A stretch of DNA of 64,000 nt from NCBI RefSeq assembly GCF_014898055.3, contig NW_023604861.1, positions 85,160,399-85,224,398 of the forward strand, in the 5' to 3' direction. The translations under genes and the position numbers were made by a program. This document shows, piece by piece, positions 10,578 through 22,500 of this stretch. Each line of letters opens with the position of its first letter. Position 1 is the first letter of the stretch. The notes below the pieces were generated by a model. That model was not told the origin of the DNA. It searched no databases and saw nothing but the letters and a program-made list of their open reading frames with translations. The stretch comes from Talpa occidentalis. Taxonomy: Eukaryota; Chordata; Mammalia; Eulipotyphla; Talpidae.

Positions 10578-13500
10578 GTAAAGAGGGTCGAGGAGCTGGG
10601 TCCACGCGAAGAGTCCAGGGGAGTCGAGGGAGGGGGCTGCCCGGGCCCCGGAGGGCCACCCCGGGACGACTCACCTGAGCATCCCCGTCCGGGCGACGTG
10701 GCGGCCGCAGCCCGCGCCCTGGGCGCCTGCCCGGCGGGGTGGGCTGGAGCCTGGCGCTCGCCTCTTGGAGGGAAGCGCACTCTGGCGGCCCAGGGCGTCG
10801 CCCCGTCTCGGGGCCGGTGCGCTCGCTGGACAGGGCCCGCGGGGCCGAGCGAAGGCGCGGGCCGGCTCCGGCGCCGGCATGTGCGGGGGATGGCGCGCAG
10901 GCTGCTGGCCGGTACCTGCCGGCCGCCCTGGGCGGTCACGCCGAGAGTGGCCCTGGGAGAGCGGTGACGGCGATGGGGCGAGCGCGGGGAAGGGCTCCGA
11001 ACGCGCAGCTCGGCGAGCTGCCCCTCCCCGGGACCCTAGCGGCGCGGGGGGTTGGTGCAGTCTGATGAAATCCCGGGGTCGGCTTGCTCTGCGGGTGCTC
11101 GCGCTGCCCTCCGCCTCCGGGAGGTGGGTGTGGCTCGATGGGCTCCCCTGACTCCTCTGCTCTCCTGGAGAATTAAATGCGCTTTGATTCTGGCGCACCC
11201 GGCGCCGACTTGGTGCCAGCCTGAGGGAGCGGAGGTGATCTGGACCCGGGAGGGCGAGAAGGCCACCTCTTGGCTTTTTCATAGGGAGGTAATAGTGTTT
11301 CCTCGTCTCCCTGGACCTCAAACTTCCATTCTTAAATGTCTGTGATTTCTCTACCTAAATATGCGCACCCTCATTCTTGTCAGACTATGAGCCTTTAAAT
11401 GACGAGAGACCTAAACCTTGTAATAGCAGCCCCTTCCTCTGAGGCTGTGCCAATTCAGGGTTGCTTTCTGTGCTTTGCTTAGTGGCACTCATTAGTTGTC
11501 AAAAGGCAGAACACGTGCGATTTCCATTCAGTGTAAAAATGCGAAGAGACCTTTCCAAGGTGCTTGGGAGAAGGTACGTTGATGTCTTCTTGAAAAAAGA
11601 CTTGGGGAAGGAACATTCGAGGTTTATTTTGGTCTGATCCCTGCCTGCCTCTCCAACCCCATCTTGCTTGCATCACTTTCCAGGCATCACTCACTTTCCC
11701 CTTCCTGAATCACATGCGTTTGTAGCTTTCATGATTGAGAAGAAATTTGTAAAGAGCATTAATTCTTTATCTAAAGAACAGGACCATTAACAAATGACCT
11801 CATTTCACTTTCTTTTCTGAGTGAGCAAGTAGGCTTTTCCACGTCTGTGAAGGCAATAGGTAGGTGCATTTGGTATTGTGGTTCTCTTTTTTTTTTTTTT
11901 TGTGGTTAAGATTTTTATTTTATTTATACAAGAGCTGGGGTACAGGCCAGAGGTGTGGGAGGGTGAGAGGATTCACCAGAGACAGAGTGGGGAGCAGAAC
12001 AGGCAGATGGACCTAAAACACTGGTGAGGAGAGCAGTGGTCGAGACAGGATAGGTCTGCCGTGCCATGTGGGTATCTCCCTGGCCAGCCAGTAATCGAAC
12101 CTGCGCTGCGGAGGCTGCAGACAGCTACATAGCGCTGCACTCAACCTGCTGCACTACCAGGGAGGCCCTGTGGTTCTCATGTATTGCTTTGAACACTGTT
12201 GGCTGGTAAATGTAAAACAAATATTTTTAAAATATGAGTCTGCATGTGTTCCTTTTTGGGATGGGATGTGAGGTTGTCAGCAACCTAAACCTCAGGGCTA
12301 GAGAGAGTCGTTGGGGGGGAGGCAGTGTATAGATAAAAAGTAGACTTTTTATCTATAAAGTTTGTGTTTGAATCTGGCTTCTGCCCTTCCCACTTTCTCT
12401 TTGTTTATAACAAGATGATTTAATACCCCAAGGTAACAGTAAAATAGTAGAGTAATACCCAGCGTTTACCTTTCCCATCTTTGTGTCTTCACTCACTAAT
12501 ATTTTTATTAAATAGTAGATAATTTTGCCAAATAATTTGATCATGAATTACAAAATGTATGTGATTGACTTTTCATGGAAAATTACAGTACTTTAAGTTT
12601 TTGAATTAGCAGGAGGGAAGTGAAGATGCTACTGACTAGGATTTCAGTTTTGAATTTTATTTGAAAAGTTTTCTTTATAGTCTGTTCATGGGATTTTAAT
12701 GGGAATTGTTCTAAACACACCAGTATAAATATTAATTCCTAAGTAAGTGTTAACTAATAAGTTAATAAAATGTGAATTCTCTGTGGGATAGAGCTGAGTT
12801 TTCATTTCTGTTTATTTGGGGCTGACAGTTACTTTATCTGCCCTTTGGCAGAAATAATTTGAAGTTAGGTGATGACTGACTCCACTCCCTGTTTCCCATC
12901 TTGCGGGCATATAGGCAGAGGAGAGCTAAGATAGTTAGTTATATTATGAAAGATAATCATTGCATTGTGGCTTTGTTTTTGGTTCTTGTTACTTTTTGGC
13001 TTTTTTTTTTTTTTTTTTAAGCAAATTGGCATAACATCCAGAACCTGCCTTTGCAACTTGGAACACTGAGTTCTCCCAAAACCTTGTGTCCTTAACTTTT
13101 TGGTATGTCATTCTCAGACCAAATGTGCTGCTACCATTTTCTCTGTTTGTTGTTGTCAAAAGAAACTTTTTAATGAAGTGCAATCTAAGTCCTTCTTAGT
13201 GAATATATATGCATATATTTCCTTATGAGTGTACCTAGATAAGTATATATTAAGCAGATAAATGTGTATGTGTATATATATATATATATGTGTATGTATA
13301 AATTTAATCAACAGAAGAGGGTAAAAAATAATCTTATTGAATATATATGTCTGGCACCTTGTGTGATGTTTAATTCTGTATAAATGACTGTCCTAAGCCT
13401 TTTTAATTTTGTTAAATTTCAAAGATCTAATTGGCTTTATTAACCAATTCATGAATGGGCAGCATTCTATCTGGCTAGTAGAAAGGCACAACAGTTATTC

Positions 13501-16500
13501 AAAATGAGGGTTGGCGGGTTTTTTTTTTTTTTTTTTTTTGGTATCAGAAAGAGGTTGGGACAAGGTCATTAGCAGAAAGAAAAGGATTACTTCAGGCAAA
13601 GCCACTTTCCTATGGGGGAAAGGTAGAATGTCTTTGCTTCACAGATTACCTCCCTAGTGCTGATTAGGGAACTCCTGATTGCTTGGTTTAATTTTCCACT
13701 TTTGGGAGAGGCTGAAACTACAACTAAGTTAGGTATTAAGTCATGCTCTGGCATGAACAACTCCATTTCGGGTTTCTTTCTTTCCTTTTTTTAACATTTC
13801 CCCTTAACACCCTTTGATCAAACTCTAATAGATTTGATCAAATTTTGAGGGATCAGTGCCACTCCTAGCTATTACTTCCCTGCCGATCCTCCTCCTTCCT
13901 TTGTGGTGGTCACAGGCCTTTTACATCACCTAAGGCCTTTTTGAGTCATCTTTCCTTCTGCATGTTCCTGTTTTGGGGATGTATTTCTGATTTGGTATTC
14001 CTGGTACTGATGTAGATCAGGAATGTTGCTAAGGGTATTTGCATCTGTGAGCCCCACCAGATAACTCTAAACCTGAAATGGATTAGAAAATACTAACATG
14101 TTTTCAATACTTTAATGTGCCATAGGTACACATGAAATGTTATATATTTTTGTGCTGTGCTAGTATCATTACATAAAATCTGGGTTAAAGTATTTGGTGT
14201 GCTATAAAAAAAATGATGTCTCAATACCTCACTAGATGTAAATACAGATTAATATAAGGTTTAGATTTATGATTACTGCATTATGGGGCCTTCCTCGTGG
14301 CCTAGGGGTTAAGTCTCAACCCTTAACTACCCTGAGCTCAATCCCCGGCCAGGGAGGTGACCCACATGGCACAACAGACCTCTCCTGTCTCACCCACTGC
14401 TCCCCTTGTCAGTGTATTTCAGTAAATCTGCCTGTTCTGTTACCCATTCTGGCTCTGGGGAATCCTCTCACCTCCCCTACTTTTGGCCTACACCCCAGTT
14501 CTTCTATGCACAAATAAAGTCTTTCAAAAAAAGCTTCCTGAGAGGAAAAAGCATACATTGCACAAAAAGGAAGAATGATGTAAAATATATATATATATAT
14601 AAAATATATATAAAAGTTTTTAAAAGTTACTGCATTATGTCTAAGACATTGAGATTTAGAGTAGGTATGTAATCATAATGCAAATGAAAAGTAAGCATTT
14701 TGAAGGCTTAAGGAATGTGAAAGCTTTAAAATTTCATTTTAACTAACAGTCCTCTTTAGAATTAATCATAACTGACCTTCCAAGATGTCCAATACCTTGA
14801 CCTTATCCTTAAGAATTAAATATGTTTTATAAGGGGAAATTGTTTCTATGTTTCAAACAGTTGTTTCATTGGTCTTGAAACTGGAGCATTCCTCAGGATG
14901 CCAAGGACAGAAATATAAAGAGAAAGAATTGCATTCAGGTTCAGTGGGATCCTTTTGCTTAAGGAACAGATGATTATCCATCTTTTTTTTTTAAAGATTT
15001 ATTTATTAATTTATACAAGAACTGGGGTACAGGTCAGAAGCATGGGAGGGTGAGAGAATTCACCAGAGCCAGAGCGGGGAACAGAACAGGCAGACAGACC
15101 GAGGACAATGCTGAGAGGAGCAGCGAGCAAGGCAGGAGAGGTCTGCCGCGCCATGTGGGGTTCTCCCTGGCTGGCGGAGAATCAAATCGGTGCTTCAGAG
15201 ACTTCAGACAGCTTCGCAGTGTGGCGCTTAACTGCTGCGCCACCAGGGAGGCCCGATTATCCATCTTTATTGGGAGCTTTATTATCAGGATATGTGTAGA
15301 AATAAGATAACTAGGCATCTTCCACATTGGAACTCAGAAAGAGCTGCATAACCAGTTCTTACTGGGAAGAGTAGCCTTTCAGAGATCTGAACTGAAGGTT
15401 CTTCTAGATCATTCTGAGTTTTCCCATTGCCCCCGACACTCCCCAGCAATTTTCTCATCCTGTCTTCTACTGTGAATGTGACTACTATTCTGTTTGTTTC
15501 TGCATCTTTCTGTGTTATTTTCCTGCTGCTTCTATCAACAGGTCCTCTGTGGTTTCTAGTGTGTGCCTATGGGTCTAGGGTGTGAAGGAGAGAAGCTCTT
15601 CCTGGCCTATTTCACTATCATGGCTCCTGTTGTACTAAGCTTTTGTACTAGCTGGACTGTCAGCCAGCCTAGAAATTGTTGGCCTTGGCTTCAGATACTC
15701 CCTGGTTTGCTAGTTGTGGAGGGGATGCACAGCCACCTAGGAGATGGAGCTTTCTCTAGTGCCCCTCCCAACCCCTGTTATCAGGAAAGTTTTCCTTAGG
15801 AGGGGCTGAGGGGACAGTAGGCATTTGAAAGTTGACCTGTCCAATATGTTGTTGAATGGTTTAACTGCATAACAATTTACATATTTAAAAGCGGCATAAA
15901 AATTAAAAGCAATATCTGAAAGGACATTAACAATACGGGTAAAACACAAACTACAAATGGTATGTAAGTAATAGAAAAAATGATTTAACCTTATAGTGAT
16001 GAGGGGACAAAGAAATGCAATTTAAAACAATGGTTTTATTTATTTTTTTGCCTGTCAATTTGTCAGCGATCAGGAGGCATTCAGGAGAATATGAGACCCC
16101 ACTTTGCCTAGTACTAGTTGTTAGTTACTTAAACCTTCTGAGCTTCAGATTGGTGATTGTAACTATTTCATATCAACATGTAATCTCCTAAATATGTAGC
16201 TGGATACAAATTTACTACCTTAAACATGTCCTTCAGATTTCAGTCTTCTCCTAGGTTCACCACCATGCATTTTAATCTAACTTTTTCAGTTTAGAGTTTT
16301 TAATATTGCTTTGTAGCCTGATCTTTACTTTTTTTTTTTTTTAAGATTTATTTATTTATACATACAAGAGCTGGGGTACAGTCCAGACATGCGGGGGGTG
16401 AGAGGATTCACCAGAGACAGAGAGGGGAACAGAATAGGCAGATTCATTGAAATACACTGCTGAGGGGAGCAGCGGGCGAGTCAGGAGAGGTCTGCTGCGC

Positions 16501-19500
16501 CATTTGGGTTAGCTCCTTGGCCGGCTGGGGATCGAACTCGTGCTGCAGAGGCTGTGGATTGCTTCACAGTGCGGTGCTTAACCCTTTGCGCCACCAGGGA
16601 GGCCCCTGATCTTTACTTTTTTACAGAAATTTAAGCTATTTCCCTTCTGCAGGAATGAAGCCATTGTCATTTCTGGAAGGAAACTTGCCCAGCAGATCAA
16701 GCAGGAAGTGCAACAGGAGGTGGAGCAATGGGTGGCAGCGGGCAACAGGCGGCCTCACCTGAGTGTGGTTCTGGTTGGTGAGAATCCTGCCAGCCACTCC
16801 TATGTCCTCAACAAAACCAGGGCCGCTGCAGATGTGGGTAGGTGTCACTCCCGGACCCTCATTGCTGTTGAGGCTTACCTGAGGGAAATTCCATTGTAAT
16901 TATTTCTTTTTCTGATAAGAAAACCCAAGTAGAAGAGACTAATGTGATTGAACTGTATGCAAAACTTGGAAGAGATCAGACTATCTATTGGGGAGGCTTA
17001 CAAATTAGGGCAGAGGAGATAAGACTGATCTCAGTATATTCTGGAATGTAAGGTAAATTCTGTTAGTCTTAACATTTGACAGGTGACACAGTTCACATTT
17101 GCTTTCCTAGATCAATAATGAAAGTCACTGAGTGGGATGTTTGGTCATTTGCTGTTTTGTTTAAGGCGTGGGTATCTGGGGGAATACTGAGCAGATCTCA
17201 GTGATGTAACCTAGAACACAGCCTGAGGTGTGAAGGAAATGATTCTGGCTTTTGAGAAATAGCTTTCAATTTCTTTACCAACTTTCGTAAGCCAGTTAAA
17301 TCATGGAGTTGGAAGTGGCTGGAGTTTTTGAATGCAGGAGACTTAGGTCTGGGTATAGAGAGGTTTATGTTCTGGGTCTCACTGCAGACTCTGGGAGACA
17401 GTGGCCAGAGGTCGGTGGACTCAGCTGTGCCTGTTCATCCAAGTCAATGGTATGAGCACTAGGTGTCCTTCCCTTTTGAATGGCTGTGACGCCAGTGGTG
17501 TGGCTGCGCAGAGTTACTGAACTGTATGTCCTTGATACATGCTAATCACCACTGAGGACTGAGGCCTCCTGCCCTTTCATTGAAAAACCTTTAGAACCTC
17601 TAGAAAAATAGCAGGCTGTGGCTTTCTAAGACATTGGGAGGTGCCATGGTGCAGTGGGAAGAACTGTAGACTTTGGAACTAGAAAGACAGGCCTCAGTAC
17701 TAGCTGGTTTGTGTTTCAGTTTTGCTGAGTCTCAGTCTCCTTGTCTATAAAATGAGATTAATGAGGACTGCATAGAATAATGTATAGAAGCTGTCATGCT
17801 AGTATTCTCTAGTGTATAAACTTGAGAAGTTACTTTTTTAGGTTCCTTGTGGATTTATTCAAGCTTTTCAGCTACCAGGGTGGGTGTGATGGTAGACGAC
17901 CGTGGCAGGTAATAGCATTGCTCACTAATTCTGGAATTTTTTTTCCTTTAACTGAAATTTTCTTGTAGGGATCAACAGTGAGACAATTGTGAAGCCAGCT
18001 TCAATTTCAGAGGATGAACTATTGAATTTAATTAATAAACTAAATAATGATGATAATGTAGATGGCCTCCTTGTTCAGCTGCCTCTTCCAGGTGAGTATT
18101 ACTCATTGATTTGGTTTTTAGATCTTGTTATAGAAGACAGTGGAGGGAAGCAGTATGAGAGGATGTTGGCTTTGATTCTGGCATTCGGCTTTGCTTGATG
18201 TGGGGATCCTACTGTGTAGATGACAAAGTAAATCATGGAGGCGAGTGTAGAAGGGGAGTAAGTTGTTGGGACAAATGAGATAAGTGGGAGTCGAACTGTG
18301 CTAACTGTTCACTACGGTGTCTTTAAGGTCTCTGCTCTTTTTCAGAGCACATTGATGAGAGAAAGATCTGTAATGCTGTTTCTCCAGACAAGGATGTTGA
18401 TGGCTTTCATGTGATTAACGTTGGGAGAATGTGTTTGGACCAGTATTCCATGTTACCGGCTACCCCGTGGGGTGTGTGGGAAATTATTAAGCGAACTGGT
18501 AAGTATATACATGTCTGTCAGTGTTATAAAAGTGATGCTTGCAGATGGTAAGGTCAGATGGTAGCCAAGAGTGGAAGCTCCTACCTCTCAACCTGTAGAC
18601 TTACTCCCCTGAGCTTCTTTTTCAAGGCAGGTGCCTAAAAGTTTTTTTGCTGTTTAGTCCAGAAGTCTCCATGAAGAAAACTTAAGCTTTAATGGTGGTG
18701 ATTGTGCACATTCATATATGTTTTGTGGCTTACTTGGTGCTTTTCTAGTTTTGTTTTAGACCTCACTGTGGGTAGCAAGTGATAGTCCCATTGACCAAGG
18801 AAGGCAGTGTACTTAGTGACTTCCTTCATTATCAGACTTAGGTTCCTCTTCTCAGTCAGGCCATCTGCCTTCCTTTTCCTTTGGAGCTCATTCCAAGACA
18901 GTCTAGCACTGCTTTTAATACAAATATCTATTTTTCCACAGGCATTCCAACCCTAGGAAAGAATGTGGTTGTAGCTGGACGGTCGAAAAATGTTGGAATG
19001 CCCATCGCAATGTTACTGCACACTGATGGAGCCCATGAACGACCTGGAGGTAAAGAAACTATGAAACTGCTTTCAGGAGAGTGGCCTGTTCTCTACTGTG
19101 CCAACTACAGAGGCTGTCCTCTGACTATTAACCTTATTATAAACTTTGTATTTGTTGTAATTTTTAAAAAATATTTATTTATGCATACAAAAACTGGGGT
19201 ACAGGCCAGAGGTGTGTGTGTGGGGTAGGGGGTGGAGAGGATTCACCAGAGACAGAGTGGGAAACAACAGGTAGATTGACTGAAATACACTGCTGAGGTG
19301 AAGCAGCGGGTGAGGCAGGAGAGGTCTATGCGCCATGTGGGTTGCTCTCTGGTTGGGATCGAACTCGTGCTGCAGTGGCCGGCGATCTCTTGATTGTGCT
19401 GTGTCTTTTTTTTTTTTTTTTTTTTTGTCGGACCGTCGCTGGTGGCCGGGGATCCAACTGGCGCTGCAGAGGCTGCGGGCAGCCTTGCAACCCAGCGCTC

Positions 19501-22500
19501 AACCGCTGCGCCACCCGGGGAGGCCCTGTGCTGTGTCTTTAACCCCTGTGCCACCAAGGCGGCCCTGTTGTAATTTTGTTAACAGATATTTAGGGAGTAA
19601 TTTTTGTAGATTACGCGGTATTCGGTATCACTTGAGTTTTTTTTTTGATTCACTGACTCATTATGGAACTAGTTCAGAAATTGATACACCTCAGAAGTAA
19701 ATTTGGTTTTGAGTATAAACTTGGTTGTAGGCAGTTAGAGATTTTCAGTAGTGGCTTGGAGAGCTGGAACTAAAAGCAGTGTTTATTCAAAGTGGTGTCC
19801 CATTCTTTATCATTTGGTATAAAAAAAAAAAATCTTAGGCCATTCCAAAGGATTGAATTGATATGACTGCCATCTGTCATGTCAAGTTCTGTAATTTGCA
19901 AATGAGCCTCATAAATCAAGAGTTATCACACGTGGTTATTGTAATATTGTTGCGTCGGGCAACACCACACTGATAAAGAAACAGGAGTTGTGGAGCAGGC
20001 TACATAATGCAGATTACTGCTGAAGAGCAAGATCCTGGCTGTTTTTATTGATAGAATAATCATACAGCATCAGTTACGTGGGTTAGGAGGACAAAGAAAA
20101 AAGGATGGGGTGAAACTAAGGAATGTCAGCTAGGGTTTCGGGGGGACATGAGTCTGCTGACCAGATAATTCTTATCTGCTTGGCGACCAAGTGTTGTAAT
20201 TGAAACCAGACCCCAGACCCCTGGCCATGGTCCTAATCTGATCAACAAGGCATTCCACTGATCAGCTTTCTAGGGTCCCTTGTCATACATCGGTCCTCGG
20301 CCCCCTGGGTGTACCCGGTCATACCTCATGATGTGTGAGTTCGGAGTAAGTTTATGCATGCGTCATCAGCACCCCCACCTCCCCCAGGCATTCCCAGTCA
20401 TACCTCTTGATGCATACCCTTTCCAGGGTGATCAAGCTTTCTACTCTTGATTGATTTGAAAGGCACCTTTTAAGATTCTGCTCCTATGGCTGATTGACGG
20501 GTCCTGAAGGCAATTCTGACCTTGTATAGGAATGTAGAACTGCAGATAGCCATAGTGGAGGCCGAACAGGCTGCTTAAGTTTAGAAGACCCACATAATAT
20601 GAACACAATGATTACATTACAAGTACAAAATTGTGTTTCCAGATGTCTTTTATTTTATTTTTTTAAAGATTTATTTATTTATTTATACAGGCACAGGGTA
20701 CAGTCAGAAGTGCGGGAGGGTGAGAGAATTCACCAGAGCCAGAGGGGAGAGCAGAGCAGGCAGAATGATGAAGTACACTGCTGAGGGGAGCAGCGGGCGG
20801 CAGGAGAGGTCTGCATGCCATGTGGAACCCTCGCCCGGTGGCTGGGGATCGAACCGGCGCTGCAGAAGGTGCAGGCAGCTTCGCAACCCAGCGCTCAACT
20901 GCTGCGCCACCGGGGAGGCCCCAAATCATGTATTCATTTTTAAAAAGTAAATGATAATTAGCTGTCCAGAAAATAAGCACATGAAGTAAGTCAGTTATTT
21001 TTTTCAGAGAGGTTGGCTTTCTACAATTGTTTGACTAGTTGAGGCCTAATCCAATCCAACTTTGAAATAAAAACATTTATTTTTTGTGACTTGCAGGTGA
21101 TGCCACTGTTACAATATCTCATCGATACACGCCCAAAGAGCAGCTGAAGAAACATACAATTCTTGCAGATATTGTAATCTCTGCTGCAGGTAAGGCTGAC
21201 TCAGGAGGACGGACGGCCTCAGAAGAGAGAGGATGGTCCTCTTGTCTTTTTTTAAAAAAGATTTATTTATTGGGGCCCCCAATGGCGAATGTGGTTAAGC
21301 ACTGCACTATGAAGCAATCCGCAGCCTCTGCAGCTCAAGTTCGATCCCCGGCCAACCAGAGAGCAACCCACATGGTGCAGCAGACCTCTCCTGCCTTGCC
21401 CGCTCCTCCCCTAAGCAGTGTATTTCAGCCAGTCTTCCTGTTCTGTTCCCCACTCTGTCTCTGGTGAATCCTCTCACCTCCCGCATCTCTGGCCTATACT
21501 CCAGCTTTTGTATGCATAAATAAATAAATCTTTTAAAAAAAGCTGCCTGCAGCCTCTGCAGCACCGGTTCGATCCCTGGCTGCTCCCCGGCCACCAGAGG
21601 AGGGTCCCACATGGCGCGCAGACCTCTCCTGCCACCCGCTGCTCCCCTCAGCAGTGTGCTTCGGTCCTTTTGCCTGTTCTGCTCCCTGCTCTGGCTCTGG
21701 TGAATTCTCTCACCCTCCCGCGCTTCTCACTATACCCAGTGCTTGTATAAACAAACAAACAAATAAATAAATAAAAATAAATCTTTAAAAAAAAATAAAA
21801 AATTATAAGTAAATCTTTAAAAAAAAGATTTATGAATAAATCTTTTAAAAATATTTATTTATTTATGCATACAAGAACTGGGGTACAGGCCAGAGATGTG
21901 GGGGGCGAAAGGATTCACCAGAGACAGAGTGGGGAACAGAACAGGCAGACTGAAATATACTGCTGAGGGGAGCAGTGTGCGAGTCAGGAGAGATGTGCTG
22001 CGTCATGTGGGTAGCTCCCTAGCTGGGGATTGAATTCGTGCTGTAGTGGCTGCGGGTATCTTCATAGGTTGCACCTTAACCCCTTGTACCACCAGGGAGG
22101 CCCTGGACCTCTTGTCTTAGACCTTGCCTGCCTCACTGCCATTCCATTCACCATTCCCCTAGGAATGATACTGTGAACTGCCTACAAAGATGGGCAGTGG
22201 TTGTGGATGAAATACTGGTTTCTGGCATTACATTGTAGACTTGATGGGTAAATATTATTTGTAAAGCCTCAAAATATTTATTATAGGAAGTTTAAATGAT
22301 TCCTTGATTAATAGTTTTTGTAAAACAAGCTAATTCTTCTAGAGTTCTTGAAATTAAAATTAAATAAGAATCTGACAGGTGATATTTTCTTTTCAATACT
22401 CAATTGATCACTCCTGTTTCCATCTCTAGGCATTCCAAATCTGATCACTGCAGATATGATTAAGGAAGGAGCCACTGTCATTGATGTGGGAATAAACAGA

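Larger units (their letters stand above)
10170..11140 (+). promoter_or_regulatory. MTHFD2: CpG-island promoter of MTHFD2
   Basis: Dense CpG and GC-rich sequence around exon 1 contrasts sharply with the AT-rich flanks. Core motifs visible before the ATG: an inverted CCAAT (ATTGG) at 10319-10323, a direct CCAAT at 10375-10379, a GC box (GGAGGCGGGGCC) at 10391-10402, and a TATA-like TATAA at 10420-10424. A pyrimidine-rich initiator-like stretch near 10446-10453 is a plausible start site. The two opposed CCAAT boxes suggest NF-Y; the exact TSS is inferred. No head-to-head partner exon was seen upstream. Confidence 0.8.

Noticed and set aside
10671..11321. 216-codon open frame antisense to MTHFD2 exon 1 and intron 1
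   Set aside because: CpG islands keep long frames open because stop codons are AT-rich. The translation is Pro/Arg/Ala/Ser-rich, similar-sized frames occur on both strands here, and no domain is recognisable.
16627..16652. alternative acceptor upstream of MTHFD2 exon 2
   Set aside because: The 26-nt extension would shift the frame, and the downstream acceptor has the better pyrimidine tract. Kept only as a note in the SINE finding.
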